Shown here one piece after another: positions 7,959 to 14,541 of a stretch of DNA of 15,083 nt. The stretch is taken from NCBI GenBank assembly GCA_021739805.1, contig JAIPBB010000109.1, positions 1-15,083 of the forward strand. Direction: 5' to 3'. The DNA is from Saprospiraceae bacterium. Lineage in GTDB: Bacteria; Bacteroidota; Bacteroidia; Bacteroidales; JAIPBB01. Positions within the stretch are counted from its first letter, which is position 1, and every line of letters begins with the position of its first letter. A program made the translations under genes and the position numbers. The notes beneath the pieces are model-generated. The model ran no database searches. It was not told where the DNA came from and saw only the letters and a list, made by a program, of their open reading frames with translations.

Positions 7959-9018
7959 GATTCGACTTCCATTTACTTTCATATTCTGATATTTGATTAT
8001 TTACAATATTTATTACTGATTCAGTTTTATAATTCTTGTACCAGTCAGCAGTAAGCGCCAAAGTTTTATCAAATGTAAAGATAGGCTCCCATTTAAGTAT
8101 ATTCCTCGATTTGGTTATATCTAAGAACAAATAATTTGATTCCTTGGGATAATTTGCGATTTGGCGAATTTCAAAACTACCTTTACCATATTCTACAAGA
8201 AACTTTTCAACCAATTCTTCAACTGATTTATTATTTTCGTAGTTTGGACCAAAATTCCACGCACCTACAAAATCAGACTTACCATTTAATAACTTTTGGC
8301 CCAACATCAAATATCCAGCAAGAGGTTCGAGCACATGTTGCCAAGGTCTGGTTGCACGTGGATTTCGGATACTAATGACTTCATCTTTTTCTATTGATTT
8401 TATACAGTCTGGAATAATACGATTTTCTGACCAATCTCCCCCCCCAATTACATTACCAGCTCTGGCTGAAGCAACGTATTTATTACTAGCGGTAGTAAAA
8501 AACGAAGAGATATAAGACTCCGTAATAATCTCACATGCAGCTTTACTTGCGCTATAAGGGTCCTTGCCTCCGATAATGTCATTCTCTCGATATCCCCAAA
8601 TCCATTCATTATTTTGATAAACTTTATCTGTAGTTATTATTATTAAGACTTGTGCTATTTTACTATTTCTAAAAGCTTCAAGAATATTTGCCGTACCCAA
8701 GGTATTTGTTTCGATGGTTTCCAAAGGATTCTTATAACTCCCGAGCACTAAAGGTTGCGCTGCTAAATGAAAAATGATTTCTGGTTGTTCTATTTCAATA
8801 ACTTCATTCACTTTTTGGGAATCTCGGATATCTCCAATATGGTGATTAATTCTTTTTTCCAATGAACTTAATACAAAATTATCATCTGAAGTATAAGGTT
8901 CCAGGGATAATCCTGAGATATTTGCTCCTAATCTTTCTAGCCATATTGTCAGCCATGATCCTTTAAATCCAGTATGTCCAGTAACTAAGATATTTCTATT
9001 TTTATAATCAAGAAACAT
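7951..9018 (-). CDS. rfbG: CDP-glucose 4,6-dehydratase
   Basis: A 355-residue extended short-chain dehydrogenase/reductase. It uses bound NAD+ to convert CDP-D-glucose to CDP-4-keto-6-deoxy-D-glucose, the first committed intermediate of CDP-deoxysugars. Counting from the ATG at 9018, the NAD motif is TGHTGFKG (13-20), the active-site stretch is TTDKVYQN (129-136, with the Thr-Asp-Lys typical of 4,6-dehydratases), and the catalytic pair is Tyr155/Lys159 in PYSASKA. GGGDWSENRIIPDC and PRATRPWQHVLEPLAGY are signature segments of RfbG. The frame could begin at 9063, but this would overlap rfbF by 41 bp and add 15 residues not seen in the family. The ATG at 9018 lies 4 nt past the rfbF stop. The coding strand contains a run of eight G at the GGGDW codons (8438-8445). 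Confidence 0.97.
   Translation of the reverse strand: MFLDYKNRNILVTGHTGFKGSWLTIWLERLGANISGLSLEPYTSDDNFVLSSLEKRINHHIGDIRDSQKVNEVIEIEQPEIIFHLAAQPLVLGSYKNPLETIETNTLGTANILEAFRNSKIAQVLIIITTDKVYQNNEWIWGYRENDIIGGKDPYSASKAACEIITESYISSFFTTASNKYVASARAGNVIGGGDWSENRIIPDCIKSIEKDEVISIRNPRATRPWQHVLEPLAGYLMLGQKLLNGKSDFVGAWNFGPNYENNKSVEELVEKFLVEYGKGSFEIRQIANYPKESNYLFLDITKSRNILKWEPIFTFDKTLALTADWYKNYKTESVINIVNNQISEYESKWKSNHE
7966..7970 (-). promoter_or_regulatory. Shine-Dalgarno site deciding the rfbH start
   Basis: GGAAG on the minus strand, 7 nt before the ATG at 7958. The in-frame ATG at 7982 has no such element and would lengthen the protein beyond its family. The site lies inside the end of rfbG, consistent with coupled translation. 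Confidence 0.6.
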
Positions 9019-9022
9019 GTTT

Positions 9023-9802
9023 CTACCAAACCTTCCATATTGGATCATTTCTCCAAATATCATTCAAGAGCTTATACTCACGAAAAGTATCCATACTTTG
9101 CCAAAAGCTTTTGTGTTTATATACTGTTAGTTGGTTGGTATCAGTAATTATTTGCATAGCTTGCCCCTCAAGGTCAGCAGTAGGATCATTGGGCAGTAAA
9201 TCTAAAAATTCTCGTTTAAAGACGAAAAATCCACCATTTATTGGAGATTGATTTAAAACGTCCTTCTTTTTTTGCTTAAACTTGCTAACGAAATTTTCAT
9301 TTAATTCTAAATCACCAAATCTAGAAGGAGGATAAACGCCTGTGACAGTGCCAATTGTGTTCAGTTTTTTATGAAAGTTAACAAGTTCCTTGATATTGAT
9401 ATCAGCAACTGCATCGCCATATGTAAGCATAAAATTATTCTCACACACGTATTTTCCTGCAAGTTTAACTCTGTATCCAGTCATTGATTCATCACCAGTT
9501 TCCACCAGAGTTACTTTCCAGTCACGCTCATCATGCTTGTTATGAACAACAATTTTCTCTTCATTGCCAAGGTGTACTGTAAAATCGTTGTTATAGGAGT
9601 AATAATTAAGAAAATAATCACGTATAATGTCTCCCTTATATCCCAGAGCTAGTATAAAATCTTTATAACCATATGAAGCATAAATTTTCATTATGTGCCA
9701 GAGAATTGGTTTGCCACCAATCTCTACCATGGGTTTGGGTTTGTATTCGGTTTCTTCCCTTAGTCGAGTTCCCATCCCACCGCATAAGATAATTACTTTC
9801 AT
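9023..9802 (-). CDS. rfbF: Glucose-1-phosphate cytidylyltransferase
   Basis: A 259-residue nucleotidyltransferase that makes CDP-D-glucose from CTP and alpha-D-glucose 1-phosphate, opening the CDP-deoxysugar route. The N-terminal signature ILCGGMGTRLREET and YKPKPMVEIGGKPILWHIM is diagnostic. The metal-binding aspartate is in MLTYGDAVADI (about residue 130), the product-binding segment is INGGFFVFKREFLDLL, and the family C-terminus is FWQSMDTFREYKLL followed by the tryptophan-rich PIWKVW. These separate it from RmlA (dTTP) and GalU (UTP). It has a strong Shine-Dalgarno, AAGGTGG, which overlaps the stop codon of the upstream membrane-protein gene and sits 4 nt before the ATG. rfbF, rfbG and rfbH are contiguous, as in Salmonella and Yersinia O-antigen loci. 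Confidence 0.97.
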   Translation of the reverse strand: MKVIILCGGMGTRLREETEYKPKPMVEIGGKPILWHIMKIYASYGYKDFILALGYKGDIIRDYFLNYYSYNNDFTVHLGNEEKIVVHNKHDERDWKVTLVETGDESMTGYRVKLAGKYVCENNFMLTYGDAVADINIKELVNFHKKLNTIGTVTGVYPPSRFGDLELNENFVSKFKQKKKDVLNQSPINGGFFVFKREFLDLLPNDPTADLEGQAMQIITDTNQLTVYKHKSFWQSMDTFREYKLLNDIWRNDPIWKVW

Positions 9803-9806
9803 CGAG

Positions 9807-9813
9807 CCACCTT
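9807..9813 (-). promoter_or_regulatory. Strong Shine-Dalgarno of rfbF
   Basis: AAGGTGG (minus strand) differs from the AAGGAGG consensus by one base, overlaps the TAA stop of the preceding membrane-protein gene, and is 4 nt from the rfbF ATG. It is the best ribosome-binding site I see in the window, which otherwise has few clear ones. Confidence 0.6.
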
Positions 9814-11293
9814 ATTTAAATATATATATATTTTTTTTAAGTATCATTTCCATTCCAACAAAGAGTAATACAATGAAAAATACTTTTTCTTGCATAAAAA
9901 AATTAAAAAAATCTAGTGTTGTAAAATAACCGAATAGCATTCCAACAAAAGCTCCATAGAAAGGCAGCAAGCTCTTAAACTCACTTTTAGAATCAGTAAA
10001 AGAGTTAAGGAGCGCTTTAATCTTAAAAATCATCAGTATTAGTACTAAGATAAAAAGTATTAAACCTACAACTCCAAATGCTAGAAGTGTGTTTGGAACA
10101 CCCAGGTCATCAGTATAGTAAATCAGTAAATAATTTGAAAATCCTACACCGAAAATGGGACTAATTTTGACACCAGCGAGTAAATATTTAAGTTCGTTAT
10201 TTATTCGGCTACCAAAAGTACTATAATTTAGAAGTTCGCCACTGATGATAGCATCCACAAAAGAAAATATTCTAGTTATTACAAAGTTAAAATCAAAAGT
10301 TCCAAGAAGAGCGAACAAAAATGCTACGATTGATGTAAGAATCGTTAAACTTAAGAGAGCTTTTATTTGCTTAGTATTTTTGAAATAAATAAATACGATT
10401 ACAAAATATATTACAATCCAGCTCCTTGTTCCAGATAGAATAATGGACAGAACCGAGACTCCAATAAATATAGAAGCAATATTTTTTGTCAATCTAAATT
10501 GACGATTACCAAGAAGAGTTAGTCCTATAATTAATTCGAAAAATACAATATATACACCTCTCATAACGGGTCTTATCGCTCCAGTCATAATATCTGTAAC
10601 TTTTTCGGACCCAACATAAACTGGATTAATAATTTCCGCTATCGTTAATGACCCTGCAAATAAAGAGTAAAACTGATCGAATAAAACTATTATAAAAAAT
10701 GGAACTAAAACATATCCAATCTTAATAATATCAGTAAAATTCTTAAATAATCCAATCAGGGAAAGCGCAATTAGATAATATGATATAGCCCTTATATTTT
10801 TAATATAGACTGTAAATGGAGTCCCAAGAAGAATTGCTGAAAAAGAGCCCAATAGAAAACTAAAAAACACAAATTTATAAAATGGGTCAGATAAGATAGG
10901 CCACTGGAGCTTTTTTAAATGAAGGGCTTTAAATAAAATTACAAAAAAATACAAATCGAAAACTGAAAAACTTGTTGAAGGTAAAATATTAAAAATAGGT
11001 AGTCTTGCTGTTGATTCAACAGATGAGGTCAAAAACAGATTAGCAGGTTCATTTGAAATAGCAAAAAAAAAGGCAAACCAAAAATAATCTCTTCGTGTCC
11101 TCCAGACAAAAATATAAAGAAAGAAAAAGAACGGCCCCCTAATTGGAGTAAAGACATTTACAACTAAAGCAGAGATAATAAGTAGCATTGTCATCTGAAA
11201 TATTTCAGCGTAAATACTTTTTTTACTAAAACCGTCTAGCAAGTCATTTCCATAATTTGAAATCTGTCGATTCGATATAAATCTGTCTTTCAT
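9812..11293 (-). CDS. O-antigen polymerase/ligase-type polytopic membrane protein (Wzy_C-like)
   Basis: About 493 residues, mostly hydrophobic. I count roughly eleven to twelve membrane segments, starting near MLLIISALVVNVF and GPFFFFLYIFVW and ending with VFFIVLLFVGMEMIL. The segment around FGSRINNELKYLLAG, SPIFGVGFSNY and GVPNTLLAFGVVGLILFIL matches the Wzy_C/O-antigen-ligase pattern: an arginine-bearing periplasmic loop, a P(L/I)xGVG motif, then PN and a glycine-rich helix. The protein would act at the periplasmic face, polymerising repeat units or ligating the chain. Sequence alone rarely separates Wzy from ligases; the position inside an O-unit operon favours polymerase. The ATG at 11293 is 5 nt past the upstream stop. 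A TTG at 11302 would overlap that stop by 4 bp. Confidence 0.75.
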   Translation of the reverse strand: MKDRFISNRQISNYGNDLLDGFSKKSIYAEIFQMTMLLIISALVVNVFTPIRGPFFFFLYIFVWRTRRDYFWFAFFFAISNEPANLFLTSSVESTARLPIFNILPSTSFSVFDLYFFVILFKALHLKKLQWPILSDPFYKFVFFSFLLGSFSAILLGTPFTVYIKNIRAISYYLIALSLIGLFKNFTDIIKIGYVLVPFFIIVLFDQFYSLFAGSLTIAEIINPVYVGSEKVTDIMTGAIRPVMRGVYIVFFELIIGLTLLGNRQFRLTKNIASIFIGVSVLSIILSGTRSWIVIYFVIVFIYFKNTKQIKALLSLTILTSIVAFLFALLGTFDFNFVITRIFSFVDAIISGELLNYSTFGSRINNELKYLLAGVKISPIFGVGFSNYLLIYYTDDLGVPNTLLAFGVVGLILFILVLILMIFKIKALLNSFTDSKSEFKSLLPFYGAFVGMLFGYFTTLDFFNFFMQEKVFFIVLLFVGMEMILKKNIYIFK

Positions 11294-11298
11294 TGGAA

Positions 11299-12360
11299 TC
11301 AATTTTCGGTCACATCTAGAAAATCGGCGTAATACCTTTCAAACCAATGAATAAATTTTGATATTCCTTCCTCGATATTAACTTTGGGCGAATAACCAAA
11401 ATCATTTGATATCTTCTCAAGATCAGCATATGTAACTTTAACATCTCCAGGTTGAATGCTTGAAAATTTTCTTCTAGCCTTCTTTCCCAGTGCGGCTTCT
11501 AATAGTTGAATAAAATAATCTATTTTTACAGGATTATTACCGCCTATGTTGTAAACCCCAAATTTTGCATCAGTATTGGATAAGTAGTCTGAATTCCCAA
11601 CTGAAGGTGATTCCAATATCTTCGGTAGTATCCCGACGATATCATCAACAAAAGTAAAATCTCGTTCCATTTCTCCAAAATTATAAACTTCGATCTCCTC
11701 ACCTTCCATAATTTTTCTGGCAAAAATAAATGCAGCCATATCAGGCCGACCCCAAGGACCATAAACAGTAAAAAATCTCAATCCTGTCATGGGGATCTGG
11801 AATAAATGGGAATATGTGTGTGCCATTAACTCATTTGATTTTTTAGTCGCAGCATACAAAGATATTGGATGATCGACACTATCAAGTTCACTGAAAGGAA
11901 CCTTTTTATTATTTCCATAAACTGAACTTGAAGAAGCAAAAACTAAATGTTTTACAGGGTAATGACGACAACATTCCAAAATATTTAGAAATCCAGTTAT
12001 ATTACTCTCTATATAAGCTTCTGGGTTTTCTAATGAATATCTTACTCCGGGTTGAGCAGCAAGATGAATAATATAATCGAATTTTTCTTCTTTAAATAAA
12101 TTGATTAAATTTTCTTTATCAGTTAGATCAAGTTTTATAAAACAATAGTTTGAATGGATGTATGATTGTGTGATTGTATTGTTCTCGATTTTCGCTCTAT
12201 CTATTCCAGTTTCAGTTAGCCTGGCAAATTTTAACTTAACATCATAATAATCATTTACGTTATCGAGCCCTATAATTTCCCAATCTGTTTCTTTAAGTAG
12301 TTTATTTACCAAATGAAAGCCAATAAAACCGGCTGTTCCGGTTATTAATATTTTAGACAT
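11299..12360 (-). CDS. UDP-glucuronate 4-epimerase (CapI/GAE type)
   Basis: A 353-residue extended SDR protein that interconverts UDP-glucuronate and UDP-galacturonate by transient oxidation at C4. The NAD motif is TGTAGFIG (7-14). The family-specific HLAAQPGVRYSLENPEAY (99-116) is characteristic of uronate epimerases, with FASSSSVYG (141-149) and the catalytic Tyr169/Lys173 in YAATKKSNELMAHTY. GLRFFTVYGPWGRPDMA follows, and RDFTFVDDIV lies near the sugar pocket. These motifs fit CapI/GAE better than GalE or WbpP. An AAGGA Shine-Dalgarno ends 3 nt before the ATG, and a possible promoter lies just upstream. It is the first gene of the long operon. UDP-glucuronate would have to come from a UDP-glucose dehydrogenase elsewhere, unless the AlgD-like enzyme of this cluster makes it. 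Confidence 0.9.
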   Translation of the reverse strand: MSKILITGTAGFIGFHLVNKLLKETDWEIIGLDNVNDYYDVKLKFARLTETGIDRAKIENNTITQSYIHSNYCFIKLDLTDKENLINLFKEEKFDYIIHLAAQPGVRYSLENPEAYIESNITGFLNILECCRHYPVKHLVFASSSSVYGNNKKVPFSELDSVDHPISLYAATKKSNELMAHTYSHLFQIPMTGLRFFTVYGPWGRPDMAAFIFARKIMEGEEIEVYNFGEMERDFTFVDDIVGILPKILESPSVGNSDYLSNTDAKFGVYNIGGNNPVKIDYFIQLLEAALGKKARRKFSSIQPGDVKVTYADLEKISNDFGYSPKVNIEEGISKFIHWFERYYADFLDVTEN

Positions 12361-12388
12361 AATTCCTTAACTCTACTTTTATCTACTA

Positions 12389-12418
12389 ATTATATAAATT
12401 CAATTCCAATATTGTCGT
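12389..12418 (-). promoter_or_regulatory. Candidate promoter of the main operon
   Basis: On the minus strand a perfect TATAAT (12389-12394) lies 29 nt upstream of the epimerase ATG. An ACGACA box (4 of 6 matches to TTGACA) sits 18 nt further upstream (12413-12418). The position, in a 253-bp gap before ten tightly packed genes, supports it. AT-rich DNA gives such matches by chance, and FCB bacteria may use a different promoter consensus, so this is tentative. Confidence 0.35.
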
Positions 12419-12472
12419 TCAAAATATCCTGTTAGATCAACATTCCGGTTTATACGCCGGTTATCAAAATCA

Positions 12473-12500
12473 TACCGCAGTATCAGTAGTACTAACGGTA
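12473..12500. other. Interrupted inverted repeat (hairpin) upstream of the operon
   Basis: TACCG and CGGTA flank AGTA and TACT around a 7-nt centre (TCAGTAG), giving nine pairs with one small asymmetric bulge. It lies between the WbpP-like gene and the candidate promoter. It could be a transcription terminator without a U tract, an operator, or a degraded palindromic repeat. The sequence does not decide. Confidence 0.4.
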
Positions 12501-12563
12501 GATTCTTTAAACAATCCTATTCATTATTCGTACACATTGTACATCTCAAACTAACTTCATCAC

Positions 12564-12591
12564 GGGATGGTGTTATATATAGCATCATCCC
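12564..12591. terminator. Hairpin downstream of the WbpP-like gene (possible terminator)
   Basis: GGGATGGTG and CATCATCCC form a 9-bp stem with one G-T pair around a 10-nt AT-rich loop, 22 bp past the stop of the WbpP-like gene. There is no T run after it in the direction of transcription, so if it terminates or protects the transcript it is not a standard intrinsic terminator. Confidence 0.35.
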
Positions 12592-12613
12592 TTCCTACCT
12601 CACTTTTCCCTCA

Positions 12614-13756
12614 TCACTCATCACTACTCATTCCAAACTCATTAAAATACCATTCAGAGGCCATGCTAAATCCCGTTTTAGCGTCAAATTTAGGTTCATA
12701 TCCTAGAATTGTCTGCGCTTTTAAAATACTTGCTTGGGAATGAGGAATGTCCCCGACTCTGAAAGGTCCATATTCCGGCTCAATGGATGATATATTTTTT
12801 TCAAATTTTGATAAGTTATTCCGCAGAGCCATAAAAAGATTATTCAAAGTTGTGTTACCGCCGTAAGCTATGTTGAATACCTCCGAAAAGAAATAGGTAT
12901 CAGCAAAAAGCGTTCCGCGTTTAGTCCGCCGCGGTGGATCATTTTTATCTTTTTCATCATGCCTGCCGGCAGGTATGGTTGAGCTCTTATCTTGAAGCAA
13001 GTATTTATGCTCATCTAAATCTAAATTATAATATTCTCTTAGTCCCTTTAAAATATCTTCGTCACTTCTAAATAGTGCTTTTTCATTAGCTTCGATAACA
13101 TTATCTATAAAAGTAAAATCCCGGCTGTAATTTCCATCACCGTTGATAACCGGTGACTTAAGATTCATCAGTTTACTAACCCACAAGGGAATTACAGCGG
13201 CGTATGCGCCATTTGGATCTTGCCTTTTTCCGAACACATTAAAATAACGCAAACCGATACATTGCATTCCATAAGTTTTAGCAAAAACATCAGCGTATAA
13301 CTCGTTTACATATTTCGTTATTGCGTAAGGAGAAAGTGGTTTCCCAATTTCCTCTTCGACTTTTGGTAGTTTTTTAGAATCACCGTAAGTGCTTGAACTT
13401 GCTGCATAAACAAATCGTTTAACTTTTGCATCACGGGATGCAATAAGCATGTTCAGAAAACCATCAATATTTACTTGGTTTGTAGTTGCCGGGTCTTTAA
13501 TTGAACGCGGTACCGAACCCAACGCGGCTTGATGAGCGACCAAATCACACCCGGAGATGGCTTCTTGACAAGTTGCTAAATTTCGAATATCACCTTCAAT
13601 AAAATTGAATTTTGGATCAGAATAATTGTGCTTTATGTTGTTTTCGAATCCGGTTGCTAAATTATCAAGACATACAACTTCATGCCCTTTCGAAAGAAAG
13701 TGGTCACATAAATTACTTCCAATAAATCCGGCACCACCGGTTATTAGTATTTTCAT
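12614..13756 (-). CDS. UDP-N-acetylglucosamine 4-epimerase (WbpP-like) with an extra internal segment
   Basis: A 380-residue extended SDR enzyme. The NAD motif is TGGAGFIG (6-13), [15 protein letters not shown] (75-89) is the WbpP signature, AASSSTYGD (118-126) carries the active-site serine, and the catalytic pair is Tyr144/Lys148 in [39 protein letters not shown] follows. This fits the group that interconverts UDP-GlcNAc and UDP-GalNAc (and the uronic forms), supplying a HexNAc for the O unit. WbpP is about 340 residues. The extra length lies between [13 protein letters not shown] (about 217-229) and [14 protein letters not shown] (292-305), where the family has a short helix of about 14 residues. 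That insertion holds a CCTGCCGGCAGG palindrome and a GC-rich DPPRRTKRG stretch. The reading frame stays open and both conserved flanks are intact, so the enzyme may still work. No Shine-Dalgarno is evident. The 3' end carries a short GATGAGT-like repetition. Confidence 0.9.
   Translation of the reverse strand: MKILITGGAGFIGSNLCDHFLSKGHEVVCLDNLATGFENNIKHNYSDPKFNFIEGDIRNLATCQEAISGCDLVAHQAALGSVPRSIKDPATTNQVNIDGFLNMLIASRDAKVKRFVYAASSSTYGDSKKLPKVEEEIGKPLSPYAITKYVNELYADVFAKTYGMQCIGLRYFNVFGKRQDPNGAYAAVIPLWVSKLMNLKSPVINGDGNYSRDFTFIDNVIEANEKALFRSDEDILKGLREYYNLDLDEHKYLLQDKSSTIPAGRHDEKDKNDPPRRTKRGTLFADTYFFSEVFNIAYGGNTTLNNLFMALRNNLSKFEKNISSIEPEYGPFRVGDIPHSQASILKAQTILGYEPKFDAKTGFSMASEWYFNEFGMSSDE
12887..12988. 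repeat. Palindromic insertion element inside the WbpP-like gene
   Basis: Approximate limits, residues 257-290. The segment holds a perfect 12-bp palindrome CCTGCCGGCAGG (12962-12973, coding Pro-Ala-Gly-Arg) and a near-perfect one, CCGCCGCGGTGG (12926-12937). It is more GC-rich and charge-rich than its surroundings and absent from the usual WbpP fold. The CCTGC..GCAGG core recurs in the intergenic repeats at 13884-13898 and 13970-13983. It looks like a small palindromic element inserted in frame. Confidence 0.6.
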
Positions 13757-13812
13757 AATTTTTGAATTTTTATCTTGTCAAATTTATCATAGTCGTTGAG
13801 TTCTATCAGTAA

Positions 13813-13849
13813 GTCATGCTGTCACGATGTGCCATGATCAGTATCTCAA
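13813..13849. repeat. Degenerate GTCATGCTG..ATCTCAA repeat
   Basis: Begins GTCATGCTGTCAC and ends CAGTATCTCAA. The ends match the better preserved element at 13954-14001, whose inverted arms are GTCATGCTGAA and TTCAGCATCTCAA. It appears to be a decayed copy. Confidence 0.45.
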
Positions 13850-13863
13850 TTTTGCTGATTCCG

Positions 13864-13931
13864 AAGATCCCGAAACAAACTTACCTGCCGTAAGCAGGTT
13901 GGGGATGACAATTCATCATTACATTTTGTCT
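13864..13931. repeat. GATCCCGAA..GGGATGAC repeat, copy 1, with nested palindrome
   Basis: 68 bp aligning with 14455-14523: shared AAGATCCCGAAAC, GGGATGACAATT and TTTTGTCT/ATTTGTCT blocks at the same spacing. The arms ATCCCGAA (13867-13874) and TTGGGGAT (13899-13906) are inverted with one mismatch. Between them lies a perfect CCTGC-CGTAA-GCAGG hairpin (13884-13898). Confidence 0.65.
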
Positions 13932-13953
13932 CGCTGAACCATTTTTCTTTTTT

Positions 13954-14001
13954 GTCATGCTGAACTTGTCTGCTAACGGCAGGCGCGATTCAGCATCTCA
14001 A
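13954..14001. repeat. GTCATGCTGAA..TTCAGCATCTC repeat with nested palindrome
   Basis: 48 bp with inverted arms ATGCTGAA and TTCAGCAT. Inside is CTGC-TAACG-GCAG (13970-13982), which matches the reverse complement of the nested palindrome of copy 1 above at 13 of 15 positions, so the same small core sits in two different host repeats in opposite orientation. Confidence 0.6.
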
Positions 14002-14031
14002 CAATTACGTTATCTCAATCTTTTCAAAAGA

Positions 14032-14104
14032 GCGGCAGCGCCGTGACATGTTTATAGAAATCTATTCAATTACTAACAAACGAGCTTCGTAGATGCTACA
14101 TATG
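14032..14104 (+). repeat. Two-hairpin 73-bp repeat, copy A
   Basis: Hairpin 1 is GCGGC-AGC-GCCGT (one G-T pair), followed by GACATGTTTATAGAAATC. Hairpin 2, GCTTC-GTA-GATGC with one mismatch, is followed by TACATATG. It aligns without gaps to copy B, about three quarters identical over 60 bp by eye. Confidence 0.7.
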
Positions 14105-14137
14105 AAGACAACTCCATCAGCCTCAAAAATGCAGAAG

Positions 14138-14211
14138 CATATGCCGTTCCGATTGGAACTCAATTGTTATTACTTTTAAATTGATCTATCAACATGCCGC
14201 TCCTCTGGAGC
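14138..14211 (-). repeat. Two-hairpin repeat, inverted diverged copy C
   Basis: On the minus strand: GCTCC-AGA-GGAGC followed by GGCATGTTGATAGA, a spacer, then GTTCC-AATC-GGAAC followed by GGCATATG. Architecture and the CATGTT/CATATG tails match copies A and B, although the stem sequences differ. Both stems are perfect 5-bp pairs. Confidence 0.6.
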
Positions 14212-14314
14212 TGAAAACTGAAATCTAAAAGTTTGATCTTGACACAATCATAATTTTTTCACAAACAAATATTGATCTGAGACAGTCCTAACTCATTTCA
14301 AACTAAATTAAAAA

Positions 14315-14387
14315 GTGGCATAGCCACGACATGTTTATAGGAATCTATTCAAAAAATCATTATCAAGCTTCGTAGATGCGACATGTG
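14315..14387 (+). repeat. Two-hairpin 73-bp repeat, copy B
   Basis: Hairpin 1 is GTGGC-ATA-GCCAC (perfect), followed by GACATGTTTATAGGAATC. Hairpin 2, GCTTC-GTA-GATGC, is followed by GACATGTG. The unit has exactly the length of copy A (73 bp), with the same hairpin spacing. Confidence 0.7.
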
Positions 14388-14454
14388 TCTAAATTATTTT
14401 AGATAACCGCAATTAGATTACACATCTATATTATCATATATTGATTCTCAAAAC

Positions 14455-14523
14455 AAGATCCCGAAACATGACTTTTAATCCGCAGGTAGGTTCGGGATGA
14501 CAATTACCCATTAAAATTTGTCT
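14455..14523. repeat. GATCCCGAA..TTCGGGATGAC repeat, copy 2
   Basis: 69 bp with perfect 8-bp inverted arms ATCCCGAA (14458-14465) and TTCGGGAT (14491-14498). The CCGCAGGTAGG within looks like a decayed half of the CCTGC..GCAGG palindrome. It is a direct repeat of 13864-13931. Confidence 0.65.
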
Positions 14524-14541
14524 AAAACAAATCATGATAAA

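Larger units (their letters stand above)
13757..14541. other. Gene-free 785-bp region filled with short repeats
   Basis: No frame here shows a credible protein. The region is a mosaic of three repeat types: GTCATGCTG..CAGCATCTC elements (13813-13849, 13954-14001), GATCCCGAA..GGGATGAC elements (13864-13931, 14455-14523), and a two-hairpin 73-bp repeat in three copies (14032-14104, inverted 14138-14211, 14315-14387). On the minus strand TAAATTTG about 30 nt before the WbpP-like ATG matches the Bacteroidota TAnnTTTG -7 motif, but I see no TTG at the expected -33 distance, so I do not call a promoter. Confidence 0.7.

Noticed and set aside
9019..9063. Longer rfbG start at the ATG at 9063
   Set aside because: It adds 15 residues not typical of the family and overlaps rfbF by 41 bp. 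The ATG at 9018 is 4 nt past the rfbF stop and aligns with the family N-terminus.
11064..11082. Poly-A run in the membrane-protein gene as a phase-variation tract
   Set aside because: Such runs encode consecutive phenylalanines and are expected by chance in AT-rich membrane-protein genes, unlike the G8 tract in rfbG.
12445..12460. CCGG..CCGG inverted repeat in the gap before the main operon
   Set aside because: Only four strong pairs plus one G-T pair, with no extension on either side; too weak to call.
14032..14387. CRISPR array
   Set aside because: Three spaced repeats are present, but one is inverted, the spacing is uneven (about 105 bp) and there is no regular spacer pattern or cas gene.
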